Notes under the pieces: generated by a model
The model's input: the letters and a program-made list of their open reading frames with translations, nothing else
Told to the model about the DNA's origin: nothing
The model's database searches: none
Assembly (NCBI RefSeq): GCF_016925535.1
Contig: NZ_CP070496.1
Coordinates: forward strand, 682,001-746,000
Origin: Natronoglycomyces albus
GTDB lineage: Bacteria; Actinomycetota; Actinomycetes; Mycobacteriales; Micromonosporaceae
Direction: 5' to 3'
Length of the DNA stretch: 64,000 bases
Shown here: positions 25,600-36,256 of the stretch, one piece after another
How positions within the stretch are numbered: position 1 is the stretch's first letter
How the letters are laid out: each line of letters opens with the position of its first letter
Translations under genes and position numbers: made by a program

Positions 25600-26164
25600 A
25601 TACGTCCGCCTCCTCAATCGCGCACCGGGCAGTCCGATGCTTCCCCCTTGTTGCCTTGACGGGGCCGCCTTTCGCGGTCGCCGATGATGCGATGCCTCCC
25701 CAACCGCGCATCATTGACGTCGCCACTTCGCTTTTTGCAAGCCGCCGTCGCGCGCCCTCGCGGCGAGGGCGCGTATTTCGCTGTGGTGTTGTGACATCGG
25801 TTTGTCACGTCGAACCGAAACCGACGAGACCCTTGTCGTTTCCTTCCGGCCCCACTGGGCGTTCCCTCTGCGACTGGGTCGTTTCAGGTCGCGTTGTCAG
25901 AGCCGGTGACGTTTGGGATTGTGTCCCTCACGGCCCCACTGATCTGGACTCTGACCTGGTTGGCTCCCCGTTCTTGGGAGCTCTCCCATCGGGGTTGCTG
26001 CCCCTTCGATGCGTTGAGCCCCTGCTAACTCGTGCCTCGGACGATGTTGCGCCCGTAGCGATCGCCTCGCCTCGGTTCGTACCGTGGTCGGTTAGCCCGA
26101 GCAGCCTCGGAAGTCCGTGTCGTTGCGGATGAAACAGAGCCATCGTCGATGGCGTTTCCACCCG

Positions 26165-26263
26165 GAGGCTTATGTAAAAGGCACTTTCGGCGTTCTCGTC
26201 GGCTCGTCTACCGGTGTAAACTTCGCCCCCTGCGGCCTTGAATGTGCGCGTTCGCATAAGCCA
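26165..26263 (+). repeat. Family A inverted-repeat element, copy A3
   Basis: GAGGCTTATGTAAA opens and TTCGCATAAGCCAC closes the element; the core TTTCGGCGTTCTCGTCGG and hairpin CTACCGGTGTAA are retained. Flanks CCG/CCT match at two of three bases. Confidence 0.83.
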
Positions 26264-26679
26264 CCCTGAATCTGAGGCATTCGACTTTGACTCTCCGCGA
26301 TCGTGCGTTATGCGCGATTGGACGAGTGTTGGGTCAACCAGATTCAGTTCCACAGCGGAGTTACCGCTCGTTTCATGCCTGCGTATACCTGCCCTCGTCG
26401 AGCCAGACTGATCGGCGACGACTTCCCCCTGCGGGCTATGCCGTGTCGTGTTGTCGCGCGACCCATGTCGCGCCTCGCACTTAATCTGCATAACCCTTGC
26501 TGTGTCTTCGCACGTGTCTGCCTCTTCGCGAGCTGGAACATGAAACGAGTTCGTCCTTGCGAGCCAATGACGGGCTCTCGTGAGTAACGAGATATTCGCT
26601 CAACAGTTGCGGTTTTTTCTCATAAGAACCGAAATCTTGCATCTGGTGCGAACGTGTACGTGAATGTCACTCACATGAC

Positions 26680-26706
26680 GTTTGGTAACGTTTCGATACC
26701 AAACGA
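26680..26706. promoter_or_regulatory. Inverted repeat CGTTTGGTA-N9-TACCAAACG
   Basis: Perfect 9-bp arms are separated by 9 bp, about 220 bp past the stop of the membrane-protein gene at 26928. It could be an operator or a weak terminator; no T-tract follows. Confidence 0.35.
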
Positions 26707-26927
26707 TAGCGCACGGTAAGCAGGCGTGGCAATGGTTTTGATGAGATTTTCTGCGGACTATGTGCACATATGTGAGCTTCTGACTGGATAGCCCAGCTGG
26801 CCGTCCGCACTGGCGGGAACCGGGTGTCGGCGCTGCTCAGATGCCCTTGATATACACCCGGCCGTCGAAGTTGCGCTATGGGGCGGCTCGCCATGGTCAC
26901 CGCCGCTACGGGCGCAGAGTGAAAGCT

Positions 26928-27611
26928 TTAGGAAGTCGCTGTCGAAGGCGAATCCGATGCTCTGTGCGGGCGTGCCTTGCGCGTCCACACCAGCGCCAAC
27001 ACCACAGCCGTTAGCCAAGCGACATCGTGCACGGCACGTTCGACGACATCCCGCTGCGTAACCCAGACGGCCCCGAGGCTCTCCTGTTGGTTGGCCAAGT
27101 CCCACCCATATGCCGCCGCCGCTGCGGCCAGAAAGCAGCCCACCGCCAAGGTGATCGCATACAAGATAATCGCGAACTGGCGAATCGTCACCCGGGGCGA
27201 TACCCACACCGCCAACAGCGGCAACGCGAGAGGCAGAGCGCTGAACAGAGTCTGACGGGCAGTGTCGGTGAAACCGATTCCCGCAGCGCGGGAACCAAGG
27301 CTGTCCCGGGGGTCAGTTCCCGTGCCGACGAGCCACTGAGAGAGGGCTACGGCAACCAGGACGGTCGAAATGAGCAGCAGGAGCCCCGCAGTCCGCGTGC
27401 GCAGGGGAGGGCTGACCGTGTCGCGCCAGGGTGAGGCGAATGCTTGAGGTGCCACCGGAGTCCGAAGGTGTGACGTGGCTTGGGCGGATGTGGTCGGTTT
27501 GGACGCGGCTTGATCCTCGCCGCCCACCTCTGGGGCCGCTTCACCAATGTCATTGGGATCGGATTCGGGTGTGCTCACACTGTTATCCACAGACTTCTCC
27601 ACAGGGGCCAT
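26928..27611 (-). CDS. Membrane protein of unknown function, four TM segments
   Basis: The product is 227 aa if started at 27611 (MAPVEKSVDNSVSTPE); GTG starts at about 27596 or 27575 are also possible. The first 70 residues are acidic and polar (cytoplasmic), followed by four hydrophobic helices around TAGLLLLISTVLVAVALSQW, LFSALPLALPLLAVWVS, FAIILYAITLAVGCFLAAA and VAWLTAVVLALVW, then a short basic tail. No family motif is recognised. It lies 105 bp downstream of the GDP-mannose synthesis gene on the same strand and may be co-transcribed; a link to envelope glycan metabolism would be a guess. Confidence 0.72.
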   Translation of the reverse strand: MAPVEKSVDNSVSTPESDPNDIGEAAPEVGGEDQAASKPTTSAQATSHLRTPVAPQAFASPWRDTVSPPLRTRTAGLLLLISTVLVAVALSQWLVGTGTDPRDSLGSRAAGIGFTDTARQTLFSALPLALPLLAVWVSPRVTIRQFAIILYAITLAVGCFLAAAAAAYGWDLANQQESLGAVWVTQRDVVERAVHDVAWLTAVVLALVWTRKARPHRASDSPSTATS

Positions 27612-27716
27612 GCACGTTATTACACCAGTCTGGCTACCCGCTATGGCGGCAAACCCGGCAGGAGCGAACAGGAGAGTGACCGGGTCTGCTCCTGCCGCCG
27701 CCAGATGACATCGCGC

Positions 27717-28802
27717 CTAGACCAGGTCGGTGCGCCCAGTCTCTTTGAGCTGGTCGACGATTTGCTTAACCTCCTGCGCCCGGTCGCGAGTGGCCACGAG
27801 AACGGCCTCGTCGGTGTCAACGACGATCATGTCGTCGCAACCGAGGGTCGCGATCAGCCTGCCCGAGGCCGGGACCAGCACATTGCGCTTAGATTCGACC
27901 GTCAACACAGGACGGTCCTCCGAGGAGACGATGACGTTGCCGAATTGGTCGGCCGGACGCAAAACTGAGCCGAGCGTATCGAAGTCGCCGATGTCGTTCC
28001 AGCCAAAGTTGCCCGGCACGACTCCCACCTTGCCCGCGGCGGCGGCCGGTTCCATGACCGCGTAGTCAACCGAGATCCGTTCGAGCGCTGGCCACAATTG
28101 GTCAAGCAAAGTGGCCCGCTCGGGGGCTTCCCAGGCTGCCGCGAGGCGGCGGACCGTGTCATGCAGGGCTGGCCGCTGGGCCGCGAGCTCGGCGAGGAAC
28201 ACGTCGACTCGCCACACGAACATGCCCGCGTTCCACAGATAGTTGCCCGAGGAGACGTATTCGACCGCCGAGACCTGGTCGGGCTTCTCCTTGAATTCCG
28301 CGAGTTGAAAACCGGGGCCGCGCGGTTGGCCCAAACGCAAGTACCCATACCCGGTTTCGGGGCCCGACGGGGTGATGCCGATGGTCATGAGAAGGCCGTC
28401 TTCGGCCAGTTCCATGGCCCGCGAGACCGTGTCGGCAAACTGCTCGTCATCGGCGATCAGATGATCGGCGTGAAAAGCGCCCATGACGGCGTTCTCATCG
28501 CGTTCGGCGATGACGGCGGCGGCCAGGGCGATGGCAGCGGCTGAATCCCGCGGTGAGGGTTCGACGAGGATATTGCTTTCGGGACAGCTGGGCAACTGGC
28601 GTGCCACAGCGACAGCGTGGGCCGAACCAGTCACCACATACATGTGGTCGTCAGCCGATAGCAGCCGTAGACGGTCGACGGTCGCCTGTAGTAGGGAACG
28701 ATCGGTTCCCGTTAGGGTGTGAAGAAACTTCGGGTTCTGGGCGCGCGACAGTGGCCACAAACGTGTCCCGGAGCCACCCGCTGGTACCACGGCATGCAAC
28801 AT
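27717..28802 (-). CDS. manC: Mannose-1-phosphate guanylyltransferase
   Basis: The product is 361 aa from ATG 28802, with GAGAGAC upstream; 28 in-frame residues before it are not homologous. It forms GDP-mannose from mannose-1-P and GTP, the donor for mannosyl glycans. Motifs: the nucleotide-binding signature VVPAGGSGTRLWPLSR, NPKFLHTL, AFHADHLI, the product-binding FKEKPD, GNYLWNAGMFVW, and GNFGWNDIGDFDTLG at the end of the catalytic domain. It lacks the C-terminal cupin isomerase of bifunctional enzymes; manA supplies that step in the same region. The mycobacterial counterpart (Rv3264c) sits in the same order after whiB2 and fbiAB. Confidence 0.95.
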   Translation of the reverse strand: MLHAVVPAGGSGTRLWPLSRAQNPKFLHTLTGTDRSLLQATVDRLRLLSADDHMYVVTGSAHAVAVARQLPSCPESNILVEPSPRDSAAAIALAAAVIAERDENAVMGAFHADHLIADDEQFADTVSRAMELAEDGLLMTIGITPSGPETGYGYLRLGQPRGPGFQLAEFKEKPDQVSAVEYVSSGNYLWNAGMFVWRVDVFLAELAAQRPALHDTVRRLAAAWEAPERATLLDQLWPALERISVDYAVMEPAAAAGKVGVVPGNFGWNDIGDFDTLGSVLRPADQFGNVIVSSEDRPVLTVESKRNVLVPASGRLIATLGCDDMIVVDTDEAVLVATRDRAQEVKQIVDQLKETGRTDLV

Positions 28803-29061
28803 GTCTCTCAGTCTGACATCCTCACGCCCCGACCACGGAGCCACATGCCCAGGAACGGCCGGGGCAATCCGGGACGATTTACTCATGAAAACGTCATTTG
28901 TCGCCTATGTCCGGCGCATGGCAAGGGTGAACCCAGAGAGGTTTGATGCGCGAAGAGTGCGCGAAGCTGCTTAGAGTAGCGCGGGGCAGGCGCCCCCTCA
29001 CCCTCTGCGGCGCCAAGCCCGCGCCGCTCCATTGGACAGTGGCCGCGCCGGGCCGACTGCC

Positions 29062-29727
29062 TCAGAACAGGGTCGGCTGCGACTCGTCGACGATGCCGCG
29101 CATGTCGTCATAGTCGAGCACCACACAGCGAATACCACGATCCTCGGCAAGCACCCGGGCCTGCGGCTTAATGGCCTGGGCGGCGAATACGCCCCGCACG
29201 GGCGACAACAGTGGATCGCGGTTGAGCAGTTCCAAGTATCGGGTCAGTTGCTCCACGCCGTCGATTTCGCCGCGTCGCTTCACTTCCACGGCGATATGAG
29301 AGCCCGCCGCATCGCGACACATGAGGTCCACCGGGCCGATCGCGGTGGGAAATTCGCGCCTGACGAGCGAATAGCCTTCCCCTAGCCGGGTGGCGTCGGC
29401 GGCGAGCAGCTCTTGCAGATGAGCTTCGACACCGTCTTTTTGGAGCCCGGGGTCAACGCCCAGATCATGGTCGGAGTCGTGCAGGATCTCTTCGATGGTG
29501 ATGCGCAGGGTGTCAGTGGCCTTCTTATTGGTGACCGTCCAGATGTCGCCGTCCTCCTTGAGGGTGCAAGGGGCGCTCATCCAGTTGAGTGGCTTGTAGG
29601 AGCCGCCATCGGAATGAATGAGGACACTAGTGTCGCCCTTGACCATGATGAGGCGGGTCGCCATCGGCAAGTGGGCGGAGAGGCGGCCGGAGTAATCCAC
29701 AGAACAGCGAGCAATGACTAGGCGCAT
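29062..29727 (-). CDS. nucS: Mismatch endonuclease NucS/EndoMS
   Basis: The product is 221 aa, starting at [14 protein letters not shown]; four upstream in-frame residues are dropped. The N-terminal beta-sandwich DNA-binding domain contains [23 protein letters not shown] and the dimer interface. The C-terminal PD-(D/E)xK nuclease has GPVDLMCRD and [15 protein letters not shown] (Asp, Glu and Lys of the active site). The C-terminal tail QPTLF resembles the short peptide by which NucS meets the sliding clamp. NucS cuts both strands at G-T, G-G and T-T mismatches and replaces MutSL in actinobacteria. It stands alone here, with no obvious operon. Confidence 0.96.
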   Translation of the reverse strand: MRLVIARCSVDYSGRLSAHLPMATRLIMVKGDTSVLIHSDGGSYKPLNWMSAPCTLKEDGDIWTVTNKKATDTLRITIEEILHDSDHDLGVDPGLQKDGVEAHLQELLAADATRLGEGYSLVRREFPTAIGPVDLMCRDAAGSHIAVEVKRRGEIDGVEQLTRYLELLNRDPLLSPVRGVFAAQAIKPQARVLAEDRGIRCVVLDYDDMRGIVDESQPTLF

Positions 29728-29840
29728 GCCGGGGAGCATATAGGGCGGGACTGATCAACGCTCATCCGCTCACGGAACCTGTTGCCAAGCCAGCTGAATT
29801 CTGCAACCTAGGTGGCAGGGGCTAGCGCTGAGCGGGGCGC

Positions 29841-30377
29841 TCAACAATCTTCGTTGTCCACCGGGTTTTTTCGCAGATTGCTCAATTTTGGGGCTGAGGA
29901 ATCGGATTCCACCGCGTCCAGGATGGCCTGCGCCACTTGGGCCAAGGCTTCAATCTTTTCGTCGGGTATTTGGTCGAACACCAGGTGCCGCACCGCCTCG
30001 ACATGGCCGGGCACTGCGGCTTTGAGCTTGCTCCACCCCTGTTCGGTGAGCGTGGCGAAGGTGGAGCGCTTGTCACTGGAATTGGTGTGCCGCTCGATGA
30101 GGCGATTTCTCTCCATCCGGCGCGCCACATGCGACAGCCGCGATTGGGATCCGTTGGTCAATGTCGCCAATTCGCTCATGCGCAGGGTTTGTTCGGGGGC
30201 TTCTGACAGGGTCACGAGCACGGCGAATTCGAAATGCGTGAGGCCAGCATCGCGCTGTAGCTGCGAATCCAAGGCGGCGGGCAGTTTCATGGCCATGCCT
30301 ATGAGGCTTCGCCACGCGCGCATCTCTTGCGAATTTAGCCAGCGCGGCTGGTCTTCTTCATCATTGTCGGCACACAC
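29841..30377 (-). CDS. MarR-family regulator next to LigB dioxygenase gene
   Basis: The product is 178 aa. A winged helix is visible from FEFAVLVTLSEAPEQTLRM through the recognition helix NGSQSRLSHVARRMERN and the wing RHTNSSDKRSTFATLTEQG. The protein is longer than minimal MarR, with a polar N-terminus (MCADNDEEDQPRW) and a C-terminal helix pair. It is divergent from the LigB-type dioxygenase gene with 96 bp between starts. The palindrome TTGAAGCTTCAA in that gap is the likely operator, so it probably senses a catechol or quinone and derepresses the dioxygenase. The pairing is well known; the ligand is inferred. Confidence 0.9.
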   Translation of the reverse strand: MCADNDEEDQPRWLNSQEMRAWRSLIGMAMKLPAALDSQLQRDAGLTHFEFAVLVTLSEAPEQTLRMSELATLTNGSQSRLSHVARRMERNRLIERHTNSSDKRSTFATLTEQGWSKLKAAVPGHVEAVRHLVFDQIPDEKIEALAQVAQAILDAVESDSSAPKLSNLRKNPVDNEDC

Positions 30378-30445
30378 AGCTTCAGTTTACGTGCGGGCTG
30401 GCGCTTCACTCGCTGGATATTGAGCCGCAGGGAGGAGTATATTAG

Positions 30446-30457
30446 TTGAAGCTTCAA
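30446..30457. promoter_or_regulatory. Palindromic operator TTGAAGCTTCAA
   Basis: A perfect 12-bp palindrome lies between the divergent MarR and LigB genes, 16 bp before the dioxygenase GTG and close to its AGGGGA ribosome site. It fits MarR-type repression. Confidence 0.65.
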
Positions 30458-30473
30458 GTATTAGGGGATTCTC

Positions 30474-31340
30474 GTGCTCACGACCGCGCAACCGATCAAG
30501 GCCTATGCGGATTTCCTGCCTGCCGCGCGTACGGCCTCGGCCTCCACCGAAGAATGGACTGAGACCGACCCAGCACTGCCGTCGGTCTATCTCAGTCACG
30601 GGGCCCCGCCGCTACTGACCGAAGCCGACTGGATCGCCCAGCTATTCGCGCTGGCCCAAAGCATGCCCAAGCCCCGTGGCATCGTCATCATCAGCGCGCA
30701 CTGGGAAGCCGCGCCAGTGGCGCTCACCGCCTCCGGCGGCGACTTGGTCTATGACTTCTCGGGTTTTCACCCGGTCTACCGCGAACTCACCTACGCCACC
30801 CCCGACTCAACCAGACTGGCTCAGCGGGTGGCCGCGGCCATGCCCGATGGAGAACCGGTCCACCAGCACGTCTCCCGTGGCCTCGACCATGGGGCCTGGG
30901 TGCCCCTGATGGCCATGTACCCCAACGCGGACGTGCCGGTCGTGCAGATGAGCATCCCCACCCATGACCCGCATCAACTGCTGGATTTGGGTCGGCGTCT
31001 GGGTCACTTGCGGGATGAAGGCGTCTTGGTGATTGGCTCCGGGTTTATGACCCACGGCCTGCCATTTCTCGACCGCGACGCCATCGCTGGAATCCAGGTT
31101 CCAAGTTGGTCTCGCGAGTTCGATGCCTGGGCCGCCGAAGCGCTCTCCACAGGTGACATCGAGGCACTGGCGAACTACCGCGCGATCGCGCCCGGTGTGT
31201 CCTATGCGCATCCGACGGTTGACCACTTCGTCCCACTCTTTGTCACCTTTGGCGCGGCCACAAAAATCGAGCAACCCGCGCAGACGGCCATTGATGGCTT
31301 TTGGATGGGGCTGTCGAAGCGCACCTTCGTCTTGAAGTGA
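30474..31340 (+). CDS. LigB-family extradiol dioxygenase (DODA type)
   Basis: The product is 288 aa from GTG 30474 with AGGGGA six to eight bases upstream. The class III extradiol dioxygenase fold is recognised by SVYLSHGAPPLLTEADW, GIVIISAHWEAAPV, HQHVSRGLDHGAWVPL and VIGSGFMTHGLPFL, which hold the histidines expected to bind the metal. Relatives open catechol rings such as 4,5-DOPA or detoxify quinone-forming phenols. The first 35 residues are a short polar extension. Control by the adjacent MarR protein is likely. Substrate cannot be read from sequence. Confidence 0.92.
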   Translation: MLTTAQPIKAYADFLPAARTASASTEEWTETDPALPSVYLSHGAPPLLTEADWIAQLFALAQSMPKPRGIVIISAHWEAAPVALTASGGDLVYDFSGFHPVYRELTYATPDSTRLAQRVAAAMPDGEPVHQHVSRGLDHGAWVPLMAMYPNADVPVVQMSIPTHDPHQLLDLGRRLGHLRDEGVLVIGSGFMTHGLPFLDRDAIAGIQVPSWSREFDAWAAEALSTGDIEALANYRAIAPGVSYAHPTVDHFVPLFVTFGAATKIEQPAQTAIDGFWMGLSKRTFVLK

Positions 31341-31422
31341 GGGCTCAGGGCAGTCAGCCCTCGAAACGCGACTGCGCGCCGGTTGACCTAAGTGGATGAC
31401 TTTGGGATGCCACTCGCGGGGG

Positions 31423-32715
31423 TTAGCGGATGATGACCGGGATCGCCGGGTCGCCAGGCGACAGCTTCAAACCCTCCCAAGGGATCGAGATCAGTCGCTG
31501 CCGCAGGAACTCGCGTGAGCGACTCAGGCTGGGCAGCTCCATTGGCTTTCCGCCGCGGAACAGAGGCACCTGGAGGTCTTGGTCCCCAGGCTGTCGGTCG
31601 GGACGGCCTTGCGCGACCACCACTTCCTCGATCGCGGTACCGGTTGGTTTATGGCGTCGTATCGCCGTCTTCGCCCCGCCCACGGTCACTTTGGACTCGG
31701 AGCGCTTGGCCACGGGACGTCCCTCGACTTCGACGAGCTTGTAGACAAAACCCGCCGTGGGAACACCCGACCCGGTGACGACGGCGGTGCCAGCCCCGTA
31801 TGTGTCCACTGGGGCGCCGGAGAGCGCCGCGATCGCGTACTCGTCCAAGTCCCCAGACACGATGATCTTGGTGTCTTTGGCGCCCAGAGAATCCAGTAGT
31901 TCGCGTGATTGCATTGCCATCTCGCTCAAGTCGCCCGAGTCAATGCGGATGGAGCGCAGGCGTGGGCCAGCAACCTCGATGGCGTTGCGAATGCCCTGCG
32001 TGATGTCGTAGGTGTCGACCAGCAAGGTGGTGTCGGTGCCGTACTGGGCGATCTGGGCTCGGAAGGCTTCCTTTTCATCGCCGTGCAGTAGCGTGAAAGC
32101 GTGAGCGCTGGTGCCGCCGGTGGGCACTCCCCAACGAGCTCCGGCGGCCAGGTTGGACGAGGCGGAGAAGCCAGCCAAATAGGATGCCCGAGCGGCCGCG
32201 ACTGCGGCCGATTCGTGGGTGCGGCGACCGCCCATCTCCAAGATGGGGCGTCCGCGTGCGGCCGTGACCATGCGGGCGGCCGCCGAGGCGACCGCGCTGT
32301 CATGGTTCAAAATCGACAGCGTGAGGGTCTCCAGCAGGATGCATTCGGCGAACGTTCCCCGCACCGTGGCTATGGGGGATCCGGGGAAGTACAGATCTCC
32401 CTCGCGGTATACGTCAATGTCTCCAGAGAAGCGATAGTCTCGCAGCCAGTCGATTGTGGAGCGGGCAACCACGTTGTCGCGCCTGAGGAAATCGAGGGTT
32501 TCCTCAGAGAACCGGAATGTCTCGATGGCCTCGGCCAGCCGCGCGATCCCCGCGACCACGCCATAGCGGCGCCCCGACGACAGTCGACGCGAGAAAACCT
32601 CAAACACGCACTGCTTGTCACCATTGTGGCCCGCCAGCGCGGCCTCCAGCATGGTGAACTCGTAGTGGTCGGTCCGCAATGGAGTGGGCGTGTGTACAGA
32701 GTCGCCGATGGTCAT
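31423..32715 (-). CDS. pncB: Nicotinate phosphoribosyltransferase
   Basis: The product is 430 aa, starting at MTIGDSVHTPTPLRTDHYEF (ATG 32715). It converts nicotinate and PRPP to nicotinate mononucleotide with ATP, the second step after PncA in NAD salvage. Motifs: LRTDHYEFTML, the phospho-histidine region EMGGRRTHESAAVAAARAS, GTSAHAFTLLHG, and DTYDITQGIRNAI with RIDSGDLSEM for PRPP binding. The minus-strand gene diverges from the mec-cysO-cysM operon, the same order as mycobacterial pncB1-mec-cysO-cysM, though clpS and two further genes are absent. Confidence 0.95.
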   Translation of the reverse strand: MTIGDSVHTPTPLRTDHYEFTMLEAALAGHNGDKQCVFEVFSRRLSSGRRYGVVAGIARLAEAIETFRFSEETLDFLRRDNVVARSTIDWLRDYRFSGDIDVYREGDLYFPGSPIATVRGTFAECILLETLTLSILNHDSAVASAAARMVTAARGRPILEMGGRRTHESAAVAAARASYLAGFSASSNLAAGARWGVPTGGTSAHAFTLLHGDEKEAFRAQIAQYGTDTTLLVDTYDITQGIRNAIEVAGPRLRSIRIDSGDLSEMAMQSRELLDSLGAKDTKIIVSGDLDEYAIAALSGAPVDTYGAGTAVVTGSGVPTAGFVYKLVEVEGRPVAKRSESKVTVGGAKTAIRRHKPTGTAIEEVVVAQGRPDRQPGDQDLQVPLFRGGKPMELPSLSRSREFLRQRLISIPWEGLKLSPGDPAIPVIIR

Positions 32716-33010
32716 GACTGTGAGCCTAGCTCTCGTCCGCTCGGAAGTCACCGCTTCGGTCATGAGCGTCAGCCACGTCCCACTGTCGCGCACGACTCAC
32801 CGCTTTGGGGTCAGCATGTGCCATCGAGGCCCAGCACGCGGGTCGAAGTCGCCCGCGACAGATGCCCACAGCGGCCCGAAATCACCCATTTTGACCACCC
32901 CGCTGGGCCCGTCGCACCCCCTGTGACATGCATAACCACCCACGTCTCACTCTGTGAACACCGCTAGTTGAAGGTGGGCCGCGCACCCTGAAACGTGTAC
33001 GCTTGGTCGC
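32716..33010. other. Divergent promoter region pncB/mec
   Basis: No gene is seen. TACGCT eight bases before GTG 33011 suggests a leaderless mec transcript. Nothing else stands out in these 295 bp. Confidence 0.45.
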
Positions 33011-33484
33011 GTGTTGCGGATATCGCATGACCTCATTGAAGCGATGATCGCCCACGCCCGCGCCGACCATCCGGACGAGGCTTGTGGCATCATCGCCGGC
33101 CCCGCCGTGTCCGGCGAGCCTCAGCGCCACATCCCCATGACCAATGCCGCTCGGTCCACCACCTTCTATGAGTTCGATTCGACCGAATGGCTGCAGGTCT
33201 ACAACGGGATGGAAGACGCCGACGAGATTCCCACTGTGATCTACCACTCCCACACGGCCACCGAGGCATATCCGTCGCGCACCGACGCGTCCATCGCGGC
33301 CATTCCGGAAGCCCACTACGTCCTCATCGCCACCCGCGATCCCGACGTAGCTCAGGTGCGCTCTTTTCGCATCATTGACGGGCAGATCACCGAAGAGGCC
33401 ATCTGTGTCACGGGCGCGCCCGACGACGTGCAGTCGTATAAATTCGCCCACACTCCCGACGCCGTCATCTACGACTGTCGTTGA
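33011..33484 (+). CDS. mec: Mec, JAMM metalloprotease of the CysO pathway
   Basis: The product is 157 aa from GTG 33011. The JAMM/MPN+ zinc motif is complete: Glu in DEACGIIAG, then HSH-x10-D in YHSHTATEAYPSRTD. In mycobacteria Mec cuts cysteine from the C-terminus of the carrier CysO after CysM has formed the CysO-cysteine adduct. Here it is the first gene of mec-cysO-cysM and may also have to trim the C-terminal extension seen on this CysO. Cytoplasmic, with no signal. The gap to cysO is 95 bp, the gap from cysO to cysM only 10 bp. Confidence 0.94.
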   Translation: MLRISHDLIEAMIAHARADHPDEACGIIAGPAVSGEPQRHIPMTNAARSTTFYEFDSTEWLQVYNGMEDADEIPTVIYHSHTATEAYPSRTDASIAAIPEAHYVLIATRDPDVAQVRSFRIIDGQITEEAICVTGAPDDVQSYKFAHTPDAVIYDCR

Positions 33485-33579
33485 TTTTCCGAAGAGGCGA
33501 TGCCTCTTCGGTTCACACGCATCTGTGCCACACGCGAGTGTGCGCCGCAACAACCCGTCCGACCATTAAGGAACTCACC

Positions 33580-34831
<1,252 letters not shown>

Positions 34832-35170
34832 TCAGCTGTAGCCGGTTACAGGTGGGGCTCGGCCCGGGGCGCGATGTCTGGGTGCGGGCCCCTTTGTCAT
34901 GGGCGGGAACGTCTCCCATCATCGGTGAGGCCAGTTGTATGGGCCACAGAGCCCGACGGCGAGGCCCCGCCTCTAGGGTCTTCTTCGCGGCGACCGCGCT
35001 TCGTGTGACTGCGAACCCGCACTTTCGCATACGTCTCAATGAACCCCGTTGAACCCGCTGACCTCCCTGAATGACAATCGCACCAATGCTTCGCCCTGGG
35101 GCGTAACCCATTGGTGATACAGCGGGCTGGCACAACGGAACACTCATTGGAGCCTGCTACCTTTATCCAG
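34832..35170. other. Intergenic region with remnant of family A
   Basis: No gene is seen in these 339 bp. A 26-base stretch (35013-35038) matches the right end of family A. The gene that holds this place in mycobacteria (rhomboid, Rv1337) is not found; a different membrane-protein gene follows. Confidence 0.45.
35013..35038 (+). repeat. Decayed right end of a family A element
   Basis: GAACCCGCACTTTCGCATAC and the following GTCTCA match copy A1 (GAAACCGCACCTTTGCATAA..GCCTCA) at 21 of 26 positions by eye. The left half is not recognisable. Confidence 0.4.
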
Positions 35171-35845
35171 ATGAGCACCACCGACCGCGCAACAGACGCG
35201 AGCCACGATTCCATTCCGGCTTCGCGCCAGGGTGAGGACCTGGCCGCTGGTAACTCAACCGCAACCGCCATCTCCGATCGGGACACGGACACTTTTGCCG
35301 ATTCTGGTCCCACAGCGAGTTTCTCCGAGGCGGGATTCCCCACACTTGGCACTATGAGCTCTTCTCAGATGCACGTGCCGCACTCCTCGGTTACCTCCGA
35401 GCCGACCTCCGCCGAGGAGCCCGCGCGGGGCGAGTCTCCGCTGGACAAGATCATCGCTCGCGCGAAAGTGGCCAATCCCGTCTTGCGCCGCCAGCGCAAG
35501 GCCGACCGCGCGCGTCACGACGCCGATTTCCCGCTCCCAGGCACGGGCCCCTCCGCCCCGCGCGTGGATACACCGCAGTTGCGGCTGCGCCGTCTAGCCG
35601 GGGTGGCGGTATGGGCGTTGACGCTGGTCTTGGCCGGGGTTGGCACTGCGATCGTCGCGCTGGTCCAGATCTTCAGCGGAGCTCCGGCCTGGTTCCAGCC
35701 GGTGTTTACCGGTACGGGCGTGGTGGGAATGTTGCTGGCCATGAGCGCGTTTGCCTCAGTGCGATTTCGGGGTATTCCCTGGCTGCTTCTGGCGGCCTCG
35801 ACGATGACTCTGGCTGTGGCACTGGCGCTGATTGCCCTCATGTAG
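35171..35845 (+). CDS. Membrane protein with long polar N-terminus
   Basis: The product is 224 aa from ATG 35171 (MSTTDRATDASHDS); a start at 35355 (MSSSQMHVP) is also possible. The first 120 residues are Ser/Thr/Ala/Glu-rich and probably disordered and cytoplasmic. A basic patch (VLRRQRKADRARHDADF) precedes three hydrophobic helices (WALTLVLAGVGTAIVALV, FTGTGVVGMLLAMSAFA, LLLAASTMTLAVALALIALM). No family is recognised. It lies between cysM and murI where mycobacteria have a rhomboid protease gene, but the helices show no Ser-His rhomboid motif. There is no good ribosome site; a TACCTT box 8 bp upstream hints at a leaderless start. Confidence 0.7.
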   Translation: MSTTDRATDASHDSIPASRQGEDLAAGNSTATAISDRDTDTFADSGPTASFSEAGFPTLGTMSSSQMHVPHSSVTSEPTSAEEPARGESPLDKIIARAKVANPVLRRQRKADRARHDADFPLPGTGPSAPRVDTPQLRLRRLAGVAVWALTLVLAGVGTAIVALVQIFSGAPAWFQPVFTGTGVVGMLLAMSAFASVRFRGIPWLLLAASTMTLAVALALIALM

Positions 35846-36256
35846 TGGGCGCCGTTGGCCTTTGAGCCTTCATGTGCCGAGGTCAGGGTCACTATTTTGG
35901 TGTGTTTTCGCTCAAGTTCGGCCGTTCAGTCGCGGTGAGGGTGCGATGACTCAGGGCAAGTGGAGGATTCCGTGTCGGCCGTCGCAGCGAGACTCAGTCG
36001 ATCTCTGAAAGTGAGTTCGGGGGCCTTTGTGGCCTTCGATCCGGCTCACTCGAGTACTCTGCGGCCCCCATTTCCGTGTTTTCGCTGGTGTCCACAGGGG
36101 TACCATGATCGGAAGCACGTCACTGGGCGTGTGTGACTGAAGGGCATAGAGTGAAAAATGGGGTGTAAGTGTGATAACCGACACCTGTCAGGTTGACGAC
36201 ATAAGCCCCTCGCCGCATGATGGCCCCATGCGTTGCCGACGTAGGCTTGCACCCTT
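35846..36256. other. Intergenic region upstream of murI
   Basis: These 411 bp show no convincing gene. The murI promoter is probably near 36220-36250, since TAGGCT lies 10 bp before the ATG. Confidence 0.45.

Larger units (their letters stand above)
25600..26927. other. Large intergenic region upstream of whiB
   Basis: These 1328 bp contain no credible gene. Seen here: a GC-rich hairpin (25751-25773), repeat copy A3 (26165-26263) and an inverted repeat CGTTTGGTA..TACCAAACG (26680-26706). The rest is featureless to the eye; whiB genes often have long upstream control regions. fbiA and fbiB, found here in mycobacteria, are absent. Confidence 0.55.

Noticed and set aside
25422-26491. Long overlapping frames upstream of whiB (236 aa plus, 187 aa minus)
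   Set aside because: They overlap whiB or run through repeat A3 and contain no family features or ribosome sites.
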